From Amoebophrya sp. A120 (Eukaryota > Sar > Dinophyceae > Syndiniales > Amoebophryaceae): DNA of 64,000 bases. Under the pieces are notes generated by a model that had not been told where the DNA came from, did no database searches, and saw only the letters and a list, made by a program, of their open reading frames with translations. The stretch is taken from assembly GCA_905178155.1 (NCBI GenBank), contig CAJINV010000005.1:8959222-9023221 (forward strand). Reading direction: 5' to 3'. This document shows, one piece after another, positions 42,132-55,400 of the stretch. Positions within the stretch are counted from its first letter, which is position 1. Each line of letters opens with the position of its first letter. The position numbers and the translations under genes were made by a program.

Positions 42132-43815
42132 TCACTTCAGCGATAGTTGCTGCATAAAGTACCGCGCGTTCGGTGACACAGAGATGTGTCCGTTTTTCGA
42201 CAGAAAGTTCTGAACCTGCAGCAGCCTCTGCCGCAAGATTTGGGATCCCGAACTCCCGGGCAGCAGCTGGTCCTGCAGCATGCCGCCCCCCGCGGTATTC
42301 CCGAAATGGTCCGCCGCGTAGTACCGCGTCAGTAGGCTGATGTACGTCTCCAGGATTTTGGTGTAGTCGACGGAAAAAAAGCCGGGGAGCATTTGCTCAT
42401 CCGGGTTGGAAAGAAATTCCTCCCGATCGAAAAGCTCTAAAGCCTCTTCGTACCTGAGTTCACGTTGTAGAGGTCGTTCTTTTTTGATAATTATTTGCAT
42501 TATGTCGAAATGTTCTGCACGACCAAGCATGCATTGCGATTGCGATGTTGTGAGTTTTGCATGACAACACCTCTTCGCAGCATCTTCTTCAAAAGCCGTT
42601 CGTACTAAGTACATGATCATAGAACAAACTTCTAATTCTATACCTTCCCTGGTCCCGGACGCAGTCGTGGAAGTGTTTCAACCGCCACAGCTTGCAGACG
42701 AACCTCCACACCCTCGTGATTTCGTCCGAACTCCGCGTGGTCTGTTGCGCCGCACGGGTGCCATGATCCGCCGCGTTTGTCACAACCATACCGGAGTTGT
42801 TAGAGGAATTCACATCGATTCCGAACGACGCCCCGTAATCGGCGTACATGCTCAAGAACTTGCGGCACTCCTGTTCTAATTGCCGCAGTTTAAAACTATT
42901 TGTCCACGCGGTAGTACTAGCCGCACCTCCCGACATGGAAGTACTAGTGGCTCCACCACCAGCCCCGCCCCCGCCAATCGGCTCCTGACCGGGGGTGAAG
43001 GTGGCACCGGAAGACAAGTTGCGGCTGCCGCAGCTGGCCACCTCCGTGAAAGCGGGGAGCCGCAGAATCCGCTGCATGGTTTCCAACACTTTCCGGTAGT
43101 TGGTGGACAGGTGGAGAAACCGCAACGCCAGGATGTACTTCCCGCGACGAAGGGCGTCGAGCCCCAGCGACTCCATGATGCTCCGAAATTCGCTGGTAGT
43201 GTCATTGGAGGAGGAAATCTTGTTGTTCATCAACAGCTCTCCTGCGCCGTTACTGGAAGAACCACTCGAGTTGTTGCCCTTCATTTTCATCTCTCTTTTC
43301 CGGTTCAAATGGTCGACTTTCGCTTCCAAAGACTCCTGCAACAGGCCCTTCGTGTGGGAGCCGTCGAGTAAGATTTTTCCGGTCAGAAGCTCCAGGGGAG
43401 AAAAATTATTGTCGTGGTCGGGTACTAGCATGTTACTAATCCCTGTCGAAGCTGCTCCTACTCCACCCGAGCCCGGAGCGGTACTTGTTACCACTTCCGC
43501 ATTTGACTGCGTGAAGGACTTTAAAATCCGCAGATAGGCGTATTTTCGGTCAAAGGGCTGCATATCGTACGAAAAAACTGTCTCACTGTGGTGATTTTGC
43601 AAAATCTGCATCACAAGTTTGTTACGCATGACACTGAAAATCTGTCATGCGGGGTTCCCAAGGGAAAAAACAGCTAGAAATCAATTGTCTTGCATGTGTA
43701 GCATGACACACACTTCTGCGATCCATTTTCTGCATCACAAGTTCACAATGAAACAGTTTTTTCTTGCGATACTGCAGGATTTGGATGTAATTCAACTGCT
43801 CGCTCACGTCAAACA
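42132..43815 (-). pseudogene. Duplicate of the 3' end of the Nup93-like gene (likely assembly copy)
   Basis: Identical as far as I compared to 49416-51099. It contains the last exons: 43810-43772, 43557-42644, then a GT-AG intron 42643-42454 and the final exon 42453-42132. The upstream exons are missing because the copy ends at the N at 43875, inside introner E2. Confidence 0.7.
43563..43771. mobile_element. Introner E1 (family E), copy 1
   Basis: Perfect flanking repeat CTGCA. Ends TATCGTACGAAAAAACTGTC and GTTTTTTCTTGCGATA. In the duplicated Nup93-like 3' part. Confidence 0.85.
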
Positions 43816-43874
43816 TATGCAAGAGAAAAACTGTGTAAGTGTAACTTTCTTTGGCTGACAGCATCACAAATTTG
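43816..43874. mobile_element. Truncated introner E2, cut at the N
   Basis: Starts TATGCAAGAGAAAAACTGTG and runs into the N. The intact form is at 51100-51307. Confidence 0.9.
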
Positions 43875-43875
43875 N
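43875..43875. other. Single undetermined base at the block junction
   Basis: The only N in the window. The left side is a family E introner from the nucleoporin gene, the right side is the middle of a family B introner from the nuclease gene. A one-base gap is a common mark of an artificial scaffold join. Confidence 0.95.
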
Positions 43876-44159
43876 AGCATTTTCTAATGCGGTTTGGAAA
43901 TCTGTAATGCGCCAATCAGCATGAGATACTAGATCTGTAATGCTGCTTAGCTGGCTCAAACAGCACTACAATACGCGTCCAAATTTGTCATGCGAAACAG
44001 CCAAAGCTTATGGATTTGTCTAGCGGATTTCCCATCTTGACTCTGGTGTGGAGACGTTTTTACTCAGGATATGCACCTGCGAAGGGCTGTTTTCGTAGAT
44101 CGGCACTCTAGTCGCAGCGGAGGTGGAGGAAGATCCTTGAAAAAAGTTTGAATTTTTTC

Positions 44160-44448
44160 TATCCTATGGGAAAAGGTCACCACCCCAAATAGCTGTCATG
44201 CAAATCCGCATGCTCAAAACATTTGTGATGCGGAGCGCAATGAGAAGCGTTTTCTAGTCGTGTTTTGGCATTTGCCAACATGCTCCAAAAAGCGCACTAG
44301 GCTAAATCTGTGATGCTGCTGAACTAGCGAAGTCGAGGATGACACTACGAAAGCACGCTTGTCATGCGCAACACCCAAAGCTGGCTGATTTGTCTAGCAG
44401 ATTGCCCATCTTGCCTCTGCGGTGGGGACTACATTTTTGCTCAGGATA
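44160..44448. mobile_element. Introner B11, second copy
   Basis: Same as 36876-37164, in copy 2 of the block. A partial B10 copy occupies 43876-44071. Confidence 0.8.
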
Positions 44449-44505
44449 TTGTGCAGAAGTTGTTCTCACATTCCCGGCGAAGAACGCAGAAGACGAAGCG
44501 TCCGA

Positions 44506-44824
44506 TATCGTAAGGGAAAATCCCCCCTCCCCATATCGAGAAGGTATATCGCAGAAAATTTGTAGTGCTGATTTGTGACCACAGAGCGTCTCTGTCTTGC
44601 AAGGCCGCAACTCCACAGACAGCCGCCGCATTCTGCAGGCGGTTTGTGATGCAGTTGGCCCGACGGAATAGACGTTTGCCATGCCCAGCGCCTAGCCCAA
44701 AACGTCTCCACTCAGTCTTAGTATAGGCCTGCAATCCCCTCCAGCAAGACAAATCTGATTTGTGTACGCAAATCCAGCAGAGTCTTCGTTTTCATATGGG
44801 AAGTGGGGATTTTTCCTTTTGATA
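44506..44824. mobile_element. Introner C6, second copy
   Basis: Same as 37222-37540, flanking repeat TCCGA. Confidence 0.85.
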
Positions 44825-44851
44825 TCCGAACAGTTGTACATCGGCAAAGGT

Positions 44852-45103
44852 TATCAAATGTAAAAATGTCTGGGTCTGGAAATTTGTGATGCTGTGTGGC
44901 ATATCATGAGGAGGCCACAGTTGCTGGCTCAGCATGACAAGTTTCTGAGCTTCTAGGTGTTGCCTATTCTGCATGACAAACTACGTTTCTGCATGACAGA
45001 AAAGTGGAACTCTTTGGTGATGTGCATGACAGATTTAGGAGTCATGCCAGACAAGCATGACAGACTTGCATTTTTCCAGACCCAGACATTTTTACATTTG
45101 ATA
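44852..45103. mobile_element. Introner A8, second copy
   Basis: Same as 37568-37819, flanking repeat AAGGT. Confidence 0.85.
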
Positions 45104-45140
45104 AAGGTTTGAACATGTGCGTCCATTTACAGGAAATCCC

Positions 45141-45402
45141 TATCAAATGCAAGTTTGTCTGGGTCTGGAACAAAGCAACTTGTCATGCTAAATCTGAATC
45201 ATGTAAAAATCTGTGTTGCATGTTTACCAAAAGCCATCCAGTTTTGATCTAACCGAGAGGCAGTTTCTCATGCAGGATAGACATGATAACACTCTCACAG
45301 TATCTGTCATGCTATGTCCTACATACCAGACCTCATGGGTCATGGAAAACCTGCATGACACGTCTGGCATTCTTCCAGACCCAGACATTTTTGCAGTTGA
45401 TA
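45141..45402. mobile_element. Introner A9, second copy
   Basis: Same as 37857-38118. Confidence 0.85.
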
Positions 45403-45608
45403 CTCCCGTGCAGTCCGCAAATTTTCAGGTACTCCAGCGTACGGCTGTTCTTGGCAGCAAACGAAGGAGCTGCTGCTGCGCCATTTGATGCTCCTGCACT
45501 TGATGTTCCTTGTTCCCTTGTGGTCGTGCCCCGGTCGTGTTCATCTTCCTTACAAGTCGCATTCAAATCGCCGAAAAGCAAAACTGGCATTTGGCCCTGC
45601 AGTGCACT

Positions 45609-45758
45609 TATGCATTGCAAAAGTATCGTACTAGTATAAATTGCATTACAAATTTTATCAGAAAGAAAAATGGAATTTGTAATGCTAATTCAGGTAAAAA
45701 GGTAAGTTTGTCATGCCGCATTGCAATTAGTACGTGTACGATACTTTTGCACAGGATA
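45609..45758. mobile_element. Introner D2, second copy
   Basis: Same as 38325-38474. Confidence 0.85.
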
Positions 45759-46268
45759 GCACTACCAGCAGGTAGCAGCTCCGAAGAATCTTCACTCGGG
45801 TAAGAAGAACCTCCTGCACCATGTGAAGTACTTGAAGTTTTCCTGAATTTTTCCGGCCACAGCGCTTCCACTAATCTGGACAATTGCGCCACCCGCGTTT
45901 GCTCCTCGTAAGTGCTTATTTGTGATGCTGCGCAACTACCGGTTGCGGAGGAATAGATACTGTCTGCCTTCAAATGCGTGGCGCAAACCCGGATCTTCTT
46001 CACTGCGCTGGGGCTTGTTTCCGCAGACAAACCAGTGTCTACAACTTGTTCCAGGTCCACTTTCTGATTGCTGGTGCTGCTTGCAGTTGTTGCACTGTCA
46101 CTGCAACTTAAACTTTCGCACGACGTTGGTACAACTACACTGGTTGTAGTTTTTGCAGTGTGCTCCGCCCTGAACGACACCTTCTCGTCTGCCATGCGGA
46201 CCACGAAATCCTGCACCAACGCGACCTGGGAGCCCACCTGCACGACCTTCTCCGCGCCCGCGGGGAGA

Positions 46269-46486
46269 TATGCGAGTACACAACTCCCCCTCCCCCTCAG
46301 TAGTCTAGCATGAACAGCAATACAAACACTAGCACACGTAGAGCCTATGCATTACAACTTTCTGTGCCCCATGCAGTACTGTTTGGGCTTGCGGAATTTG
46401 TTATGCATAATAGTGATACAAGGTAGCGACTGGATTTGGGATTTTGCATGAGAAATGAGAACGAGGGGGAGTTGTGCACTGTTATA
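46269..46486. mobile_element. Introner G1, second copy
   Basis: Same as 38985-39202, flanking repeat GGAGA. Confidence 0.85.
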
Positions 46487-46557
46487 GGAGAAACCTCGTT
46501 TTGTCGTAGAAAATCGCCACACCGTCCTTGGCCGGAGACTTCTTTTTCGCGTAGATG

Positions 46558-46702
46558 TATGCACTGCAAAAGCATCGCACTCGTCTTGCGATTATGCATT
46601 ACAAATCTTTTTCTTAAGGTAAATCAGCATTGCAAATTGTCTTTCTCATGCTGAGGAAATTTGTAATGCATTTATACGAGTACATTACCTTTGTACTGGA
46701 TA
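46558..46702. mobile_element. Introner D3, second copy
   Basis: Same as 39274-39418. Confidence 0.85.
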
Positions 46703-46974
46703 GGATGTAGTCGTATTTGCGGTTGTTCGATCTCCTGTGCATTTGGTTGAGAACTTCGCGGAGCAGTGCCTGGTCAATCTCCACCAAGGAGATCAGGTCG
46801 AATGATGTTGACCCAGGGTCAGAAATTATAGGCGTAGAAGTCCTGGCCGTATCATCTTCTCGCTGGCTGCGACGAGCGCCCGGAGAAGTTCTTGGTCGAC
46901 GACCACGTTGTAGTTCCCCCGGTCTGTCAGTGCTACACGCGACGTCCTTTGGGAGGTGATGTGATGGGAACCGG

Positions 46975-47267
46975 TATCCTGAGTAAAAACGTCCCTACCC
47001 TCTAGTTTTCATGCGGATCTGCATACTCAGAATGTGTGTCATGTGGCTCTCCATGTCAAGAGGCGTTACCTAGAAGTGGAGTTTGCAAAAATCTGTCATG
47101 CGCTAATCAGGATGACAGACTGGAACTGTGATGCGTTTGAACCAGCTAGGCACGACTACACTGCTCAGCCATGACCTTGTCATGCGCGAGTCCCAAAGAT
47201 GCTCGATTTGTCTTGCCAAAGTCCCAACTTGACTATGGGGTGGGGGCCCTTTTAAGTACACAGGATA
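46975..47267. mobile_element. Introner B13, second copy
   Basis: Same as 39691-39983. Confidence 0.85.
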
Positions 47268-47784
47268 AGCGAAAAATCTCCTCCGCGATCAGTTTTGCGC
47301 GGTGTTCTTTCCGAAGAAATTGCGGATCGATGACGGTCTTCGGAAACCTTTCCTTGGTCGCGAGGCAATCCGCCAAGACATTCCAGTGCAGCAGCCGGAG
47401 CGGGCAAGAAGTACGCGGCGCGGAGGACACCACGTCGAATAAATTTCTTGTCCCCAGCTCCGTGTGGCCATGGTCGTGCTGCTGCGCCGCGACGGTGGAA
47501 GCAGGTAGTATAGTACAACTTTTGCTTCCATGCAGCTCCTTCTGATTAAGTTTAAGATGATCTTCTACTTCCCCCGAAATAATCCTTCTGACGCCCTGCG
47601 TAGAGCCGCCGCCATGGCTAGAAAAAGACGACGCTGCTGCTGCAGAATTTAGTCCTGCTCCCGAACCAGCAGCAGCATTACCCCCTGCTCCGACCCGACC
47701 GGCAAAGATCTTCCCAGGATGTTGAAAATTCATCCCGGTCAAAAATTCTTCGTCCAATCGCCTCCACTTGTCGCTCGAGGAGGA

Positions 47785-48063
47785 TATCCTATGCAAAAAT
47801 GTCGCCACCCCATAGTTGTCATGCAGATCTGCATGCTCAAAATGTTTGTCATGCGGAGCCCCATGAGAAGCATTTTCTAGTTGCGTTTTGGAATTTGTAA
47901 TGCTCAAACCAGAGCAATAGGCCGGATCTGTAATGCTTCTGAACGAGCTAAACGGGATTACACTACGAGACCAATTTTGTCATGCGCATCACCCAAAGCT
48001 GGCTGATTTGTGTAGCAGATTTCTCATCTTGACTATGGGGTGGAGACGTTTTTACTCAGGATA
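47785..48063. mobile_element. Introner B14, second copy
   Basis: Same as 40501-40779. Confidence 0.85.
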
Positions 48064-48620
48064 GAGGAGGCTTGATGTTCTACTTGCCGGGACGCAGTAG
48101 AAGAGCCACCTCCTGGTGACACAATTTGTTCCTGGGAAGTCCTCCTCGTCGTCGTTGCGAGCTCTTTCTTCTTCACGAAGTCGCTGTCGCGGTGGACACC
48201 ACCTTCCTCGGGAAGTGCCGGTCCAGGCTGCGATTCCTCTACCCAACACCATCTTCGCCGCAGGCGGGGTCGCCGAGTGCTTTCCTGTGATTGTAGCAAC
48301 GCAGATGATGAACTACCATGTCCTCCGGATGATGATGTCGCAGCAGCAGTGGTGCCGAAACCACCTGAACCTCCATTGTTGTCAACATAAACCTCGTTCG
48401 CAATACTGGGCGGAAAAGATGTCCTCCTCGCGGTGTCAGAGTCAGTTCCTGCAGAGAAGGTTGGGGAACACAGCACGGACACGTCTGGTACTTCCGCAAC
48501 AGGAGCTTCTGGTCCCGATAGTATCACACGACGTGCCGCTGCTGCTGCGGAACAAAAGGCCGATTTTTTTATTTCGGATTGCAAAAACGAAGAGTGACGC
48601 CGTATTTTTATTTTTCGCAT

Positions 48621-49415
48621 GATAGCTGCACAACTCCAGAAACAAATTGTACCGAAAAATCTACTACGAGTGGTCACCGATTCTTCCGAGGCGAAGAAAA
48701 ATGAAAACTTAAACTACGTAGTGACTTCAATACATTGCTGCTCGGTGTATTCGATTCATATCAATACCGAAAATTGCAATCACTTACTTACAGTAGGTTC
48801 CCCACGACCGGATAGTACAGAAGTTGGTGTTGGTGTTGGAAAGAAAGAACCTGGCAAACCAGACACAAGAACTAGCTACTGAAATCGGTAAACGAGAAAA
48901 AGAACAAGCCGGGCCCGAAGAGACGAGTCGGAGCTTTCTTCACCCAGCAAATTGGAAAACATGTTTCCCTGCAGCTGCTGCACCCGTCTTCTTCAATATT
49001 TCTGTGGGCAAGCGCAAGGTATTTATTTTGTCGCAAGAAAGATTCATTGTATAAATTCAAAGATGTCGACTAGATGCGGACACGACCCTTCAGCGTCGCC
49101 TTTTCTACTTGTTAAAACAAGCCGCGTACAACTTCTGAAGTAGCTGACCATGTATTTATTTTCATCGTGTTACTTTCCTCCACTTCTGACCACCGAAAAA
49201 AATCATCTGGTGTTCTTCTCGTGGTGAACTGAACCTCGATGCAGCGGCTCCAGAACAAGAAGATCATTATTTCTTGGAAATAAACAATGGAAAAATACTA
49301 AATGCGCGTGATAAATCTTCTCCATTTTTTTCTTCTGGAAAATTCGTACTGCTCGTTGTCCTTGACTTCGCCGCAACTACATGCTGGCTCAGAACAACAT
49401 CAAAAACCTCCCGCC
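48621..49415. other. Intergenic region, second copy
   Basis: Copy of 41337-42131; no gene supported. Confidence 0.6.
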
Positions 49416-52400
49416 TCACTTCAGCGATAGTTGCTGCATAAAGTACCGCGCGTTCGGTGACACAGAGATGTGTCCGTTTTTCGACAGAAAGTTCTGAACC
49501 TGCAGCAGCCTCTGCCGCAAGATTTGGGATCCCGAACTCCCGGGCAGCAGCTGGTCCTGCAGCATGCCGCCCCCCGCGGTATTCCCGAAATGGTCCGCCG
49601 CGTAGTACCGCGTCAGTAGGCTGATGTACGTCTCCAGGATTTTGGTGTAGTCGACGGAAAAAAAGCCGGGGAGCATTTGCTCATCCGGGTTGGAAAGAAA
49701 TTCCTCCCGATCGAAAAGCTCTAAAGCCTCTTCGTACCTGAGTTCACGTTGTAGAGGTCGTTCTTTTTTGATAATTATTTGCATTATGTCGAAATGTTCT
49801 GCACGACCAAGCATGCATTGCGATTGCGATGTTGTGAGTTTTGCATGACAACACCTCTTCGCAGCATCTTCTTCAAAAGCCGTTCGTACTAAGTACATGA
49901 TCATAGAACAAACTTCTAATTCTATACCTTCCCTGGTCCCGGACGCAGTCGTGGAAGTGTTTCAACCGCCACAGCTTGCAGACGAACCTCCACACCCTCG
50001 TGATTTCGTCCGAACTCCGCGTGGTCTGTTGCGCCGCACGGGTGCCATGATCCGCCGCGTTTGTCACAACCATACCGGAGTTGTTAGAGGAATTCACATC
50101 GATTCCGAACGACGCCCCGTAATCGGCGTACATGCTCAAGAACTTGCGGCACTCCTGTTCTAATTGCCGCAGTTTAAAACTATTTGTCCACGCGGTAGTA
50201 CTAGCCGCACCTCCCGACATGGAAGTACTAGTGGCTCCACCACCAGCCCCGCCCCCGCCAATCGGCTCCTGACCGGGGGTGAAGGTGGCACCGGAAGACA
50301 AGTTGCGGCTGCCGCAGCTGGCCACCTCCGTGAAAGCGGGGAGCCGCAGAATCCGCTGCATGGTTTCCAACACTTTCCGGTAGTTGGTGGACAGGTGGAG
50401 AAACCGCAACGCCAGGATGTACTTCCCGCGACGAAGGGCGTCGAGCCCCAGCGACTCCATGATGCTCCGAAATTCGCTGGTAGTGTCATTGGAGGAGGAA
50501 ATCTTGTTGTTCATCAACAGCTCTCCTGCGCCGTTACTGGAAGAACCACTCGAGTTGTTGCCCTTCATTTTCATCTCTCTTTTCCGGTTCAAATGGTCGA
50601 CTTTCGCTTCCAAAGACTCCTGCAACAGGCCCTTCGTGTGGGAGCCGTCGAGTAAGATTTTTCCGGTCAGAAGCTCCAGGGGAGAAAAATTATTGTCGTG
50701 GTCGGGTACTAGCATGTTACTAATCCCTGTCGAAGCTGCTCCTACTCCACCCGAGCCCGGAGCGGTACTTGTTACCACTTCCGCATTTGACTGCGTGAAG
50801 GACTTTAAAATCCGCAGATAGGCGTATTTTCGGTCAAAGGGCTGCATATCGTACGAAAAAACTGTCTCACTGTGGTGATTTTGCAAAATCTGCATCACAA
50901 GTTTGTTACGCATGACACTGAAAATCTGTCATGCGGGGTTCCCAAGGGAAAAAACAGCTAGAAATCAATTGTCTTGCATGTGTAGCATGACACACACTTC
51001 TGCGATCCATTTTCTGCATCACAAGTTCACAATGAAACAGTTTTTTCTTGCGATACTGCAGGATTTGGATGTAATTCAACTGCTCGCTCACGTCAAACAT
51101 ATGCAAGAGAAAAACTGTGTAAGTGTAACTTTCTTTGGCTGACAGCATCACAAATTTGCTCTACATGACAGAGAAAACCTGTCATGCTTGGCTTGTAAGG
51201 GAAAATACACATGAAAAAAGGACTTCATGGCTGTGTGGCATGACAGGTGTAACTCTGTTGCATGTTTTGCATTACAGAGTTACACTAACACAGTTTTTTT
51301 CTTGGATAAAACAGCTGGTTGCTGTAGTTCACAATCTCGTCGACGTAGGGGTTTTATCGAATGCAAATATGTCTGGGTCTGGGAAAGTGCAAGGTTTGTC
51401 ATGCTAGCATAGCAAGACTCTTAAGTCTGTCATGCTCGTTACCGAAAAGCCCTATTTTCCTGTGATCGAGAAACGCAGTTTGTCATGCAGAATAGGCAAC
51501 ACTTAGAAGCCTAGGAACTTGTCATGCGGAGCCAGCATTTGTGGCCTCCACATGCTAAGCCACTCAGCATTACAAGTTTCCAGACCCAGACATATTTGCA
51601 TTTGATAGGTATTTTTCCTTGTCAAAATCCAACACGTGGGCTTTCGCCAGTGTCACCGCCAGATGGATCGTGATAGAGGACCTGAGGTTGTAGAAGTGAG
51701 TATTACCAATACAACTTTGTCGTCCTCGTGGTCGTGTCTCAATTTACAAAAAAGAACAATCATGCGCGTGGATTTGCATGCCCATCGTGGTGGAACTGTT
51801 GAAGTCAAGGCAACTAGACTAGGGCATCGAAAGAAAATGCAAATCATTTATATCATAACACAAAAAGAAACAATACAGCAAGGCCGGGTTTCGGTTTTTC
51901 AGCGCTCGGAGCCCCTTCGCGTACTGTAAGGAGAGTATCCCACGAAAAAACTGTTTCACTGTGATGATTTTGCAATATCTGCATCACAAGTTTGTTACAT
52001 ATGACGCGGAAAACTTGCCATGCGCGCTTCCCAAGGGAAAACACGCTTCAAAATCCAATGTCTTGCAGGTGTAGCAAGACAAAGAGTTTTGTGTTCCATT
52101 TTCTGCATCACAAGTTCACAGTGAAACAGTTTTTTCTTGCGATAGAAAGAAACAGTAATTTGATGTCATCCAGCTGGAACTGGGATTGTTTCGTCGTGTT
52201 CAATATCGGGTGCAAACATGTCTGGGTCTGGAAGGTTGCAACTTGTCATGCTAAATCTGAATCATGCAACGAACCTGTGTTGCGTGATTACCAACAGCCG
52301 TCCTTTTTTACCAAGTTGAGAGGGAACTTCTCATGCAGGAGAGGCATGATAGAGATCTCACAGAATTTGTCATGCCAGGTGCTGCATTCTAAACCCTATG

Positions 52401-55400
52401 AACCATAGAAAACCTGCATGACAAACCTGGCAATCTTCCAGACCCGGACATTTTTGCATTTGATATTCAAAAAGTTTGCCACGTCCGCGCCCGAAGTTCC
52501 CCCGCTCAGCAGACCCATATTTGCCCCCCCGAACCGGCTGCCCTGCTGGAAAAAGGACATCATGTTCAGGTTGCTGCTGCCGAAACCGCCCAGGATGCTG
52601 CCGCCGGACTTGCGCGCGTCCGTCCACTCAATGATGGACATGATATGGAAGCGTCAGGTTTGAAATCGACAAACTTAAAATGATTTGTCATGCATAAAAT
52701 GCAAGGCATGAAGTGCCTGTCTTGCCGGGATGGCAAGCGAGGCAGATTGTGAGCCTCTTTAGGGTTTGGGATAGACTTGCTAAAGGAGCACGACCAAAGC
52801 AGTCTTCTGTGCCCAAACAGCATGACAAATTGGATTCCGGTGCTCCGAAAACTTGTCACGCAACCGCTTGCAAATTGGGCTTCCAAGTGGTATCGCTTTT
52901 ATGCATAGCAAATCATTTCAACTTTGTCGATTTCAATCCTGACACTCCCATACATGATTTTCTCTTGGTACTCTTCCAGCGAGCACCTTTTGTTCTTGAC
53001 CAACAGCAGGTTATGCCACACCAGGTTCTCTGAGGTCCGCATGCGCTCCGAGAACATGTCGCGTGGGTGATTCGAGAAATTCGGGATGTGGTACTGTTCC
53101 TCCTGGAGCGTGAGTATCCAGGAAAAAAACTGTGTAAGTGTAACTGTGTAGGAAGAGCAGCATCACAAATTAGCTTTGCATTACAGGGAAAATCTGTCAT
53201 GCGCAGCTAGTACGTGGAAACACGTATGAGAGTAGCGTATGACGCAGATCCAGCATGACAAGTGTAACAGTTTTGCACTTTCTGCATCACAGATTTACAC
53301 TTACACAGTTTTTTTCTTGCATAGTGAGCGAAGTGTCTTCAAAAGGGAAATCCTCGCCCAGGATAAGTTTCAGACACAACTTATCCTGAGTAAAAACGTC
53401 CCCACCACAGAGTCAAGATGGGGACTTTGCAACACAAACCTAGAAGTTTTGATGGTCACGCATGACAAGTTTCAGTCCGTAAGGTAGTGCCAGTTAGCAA
53501 GGAAAGCCGCATCACAAATCGATCTGCTGATCCTGTTTACAGCATTACAAGTTCCCAAACACGATTGGAAATGCCTGTCATCGGGCTGCGCATCACAAAT
53601 GTTCCTGTCATGGCAAATCTGCATGACAACTATGGTGTGGGGACGTTTTTACACAGGATACAACTCCCGGAACACCGCCCCGTTCTGGCTCTGCTGGCTC
53701 CGGTTGGTGGTGGACATCTGCGGCTGGCCACCCGGGTTGTAACCCGCACCGTAGTGCTGCTGATGGTGCCCGGAAGTGGCGTTGCTGTGTTTTTTATATT
53801 TCGAGAATAAGTCAGTCTGGTTGTGCGCTTTGTAGTTTCTTCATTATACAAATTCCTAGGCGGTTTGCTTTCGAAATGAACCACGCGCCTTGATGACCTA
53901 CCTTGTAAAGCATGCCAATCTTTGCAGAATAACTTCTTGAGCCTCTCGAGTAGAGAACAAACTCAGTATGGTACTGTCGACGTGAAAGAACCGAATGCTA
54001 ACACCCACCTCATCAAGTGAGCATCATTATCATCAAGTTGTAAGTATATGATACCCGGCCTCATTCCCCCACATCCTGTGATATCCAAGAAAAAAACATT
54101 GCAGGTGTAACTTTTTTGGAGGAACAGCATTACAAATTTGTCTGGCATGACGGCAAAAACCTGTCATGCGCAGATAGTACGTGAAAACGCCCTTTAATGG
54201 ACCCTACGACGCTTGCCAAGCATGACAGACGCAATCACTTTGCATCTTGCGCATCACAAATTTACAGTAACAACGTTTTTTTCTTGGATATGTGGATTCC
54301 AGATCCCAGTGCGGACTCGATGGTAGCTACGACGGAGTTATCAAATGCAAAAATGTCTGGGTCTGGAAGAATGCAACTTGTGATGCTGCATTTGGATGTC
54401 TAAAAAATTTGTGTTGCATGAGCAGCAAAAGGATTCTCAATCTTGCTACGCGGAGAGGGCATTTGTCATGCGGAAGAGGCATCACGAATCCCTCAAAAAA
54501 CCTGTGACGCTAGGGCACGCATCACAGACATCATGGCTCATGCAAACCGTGCGTGACAAGTGTCAGAATCTTCCAGACCCAAACATTTTTGCATTTGATA
54601 GGAGTGCTCCAATGAAACCGAGGTGCCCTGGAGCAGCGAGATCAGCACCGGAATGCAGGTTTGCACACACAAATCGAATTCCGCTGCGTTCGCAAAGCAC
54701 TGCCTATCCTGCGTAAAAACAGGACCCACGAAGAACGTGGTATCAACAAGGAGGAGGTGTTGAGAACTCTAGTACTACAGATGAGATGTATCTTTGGTTG
54801 TTGCTACTCGAAATGCCAAATCTCATGTTGAATCCGCAGAGCAAAAAGCTACTGTGCGGTGGTGTTCTTGGCCAGTGCCAGAAATCCGATCAAGTGGAAA
54901 GGACCACACTCAAGAATGCTCCTGCGCGGGCCTTGTTCAACTGCTCTATGCAGATGACTCGTCGCATGACACTACGGATGTTGTCCTCGTTCTCCACCTG
55001 TGGGAACTCGTTTTTACCCAGTCGATACTGCCGCAGCCTCGCTTCGGATTGCAGGTACCGCAGCATCTCCGGACTATCTACGCGCAGCGCGTGGAAAACG
55101 AGGAACCTGATGTTGTTGTGATGTTAATGTTTACGGTATTTGTGCATGACAGATGCTAGTTGTACTCTCCTCCTGCAATTACACATTCAACATAGTCTAG
55201 TACAGAGAACAAGTGCTATACCATGCGTGTCCAGCGGTGGAGGGGAAGTGGGCGTCGTCCCATATGATCATGCCGTAATTGATCAGCAGACTGCATATGT
55301 CTTGCTCCGCCGTTCGTGGTATGAATTGCAAAAGTATCGTAATCGTACTCATGTAAATGCATTACAAATTTCCTCAGCATGAGAAATAAATTTTGTAATG

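Larger units (their letters stand above)
36592..43874. repeat. 7.28-kb repeated block, copy 1
   Basis: Matches 43876-51158 with a constant offset of 7284 bp. The only differences I noticed are a handful of bases within about 80 bp of the left edge. Copy 1 stops at the N. Confidence 0.95.
44072..48620 (-). pseudogene. 5' part of the EEP nuclease gene, second copy, lacking the last two exons
   Basis: Exons 1-10 are present at positions 7284 higher than in the complete gene (exon 1 is 48620-48064, exon 10 is 44154-44072). The final exons with the SDH motif are absent because the block starts inside introner B10. If the duplication were real, this would be a 3'-truncated gene without the last catalytic motif. 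Confidence 0.75.
43876..51158. repeat. 7.28-kb repeated block, copy 2
   Basis: Second copy of 36592-43874. It continues without a break into the rest of the Nup93-like gene, whereas its left edge has no matching upstream part of introner B10. Confidence 0.95.

Noticed and set aside
36592-51158. A true tandem duplication of the EEP and Nup93-like genes.
   Set aside because: The single N at the join, near identity, and the fact that removing one unit restores both genes make an assembly artefact more likely. Kept as a finding for depth testing.
54705-55026. A possible family B introner (TATCCTGCGTAAAAAC on the left, CGTTTTTACCCAGTCGATA on the right).
   Set aside because: The right part reads on the minus strand as a good exon of the Nup93-like gene (LRQYRLGKNEFPQVENED, then NIRSVMRRVICIEQLNKARA). 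Only the left part, up to about 54890, seems intronic.
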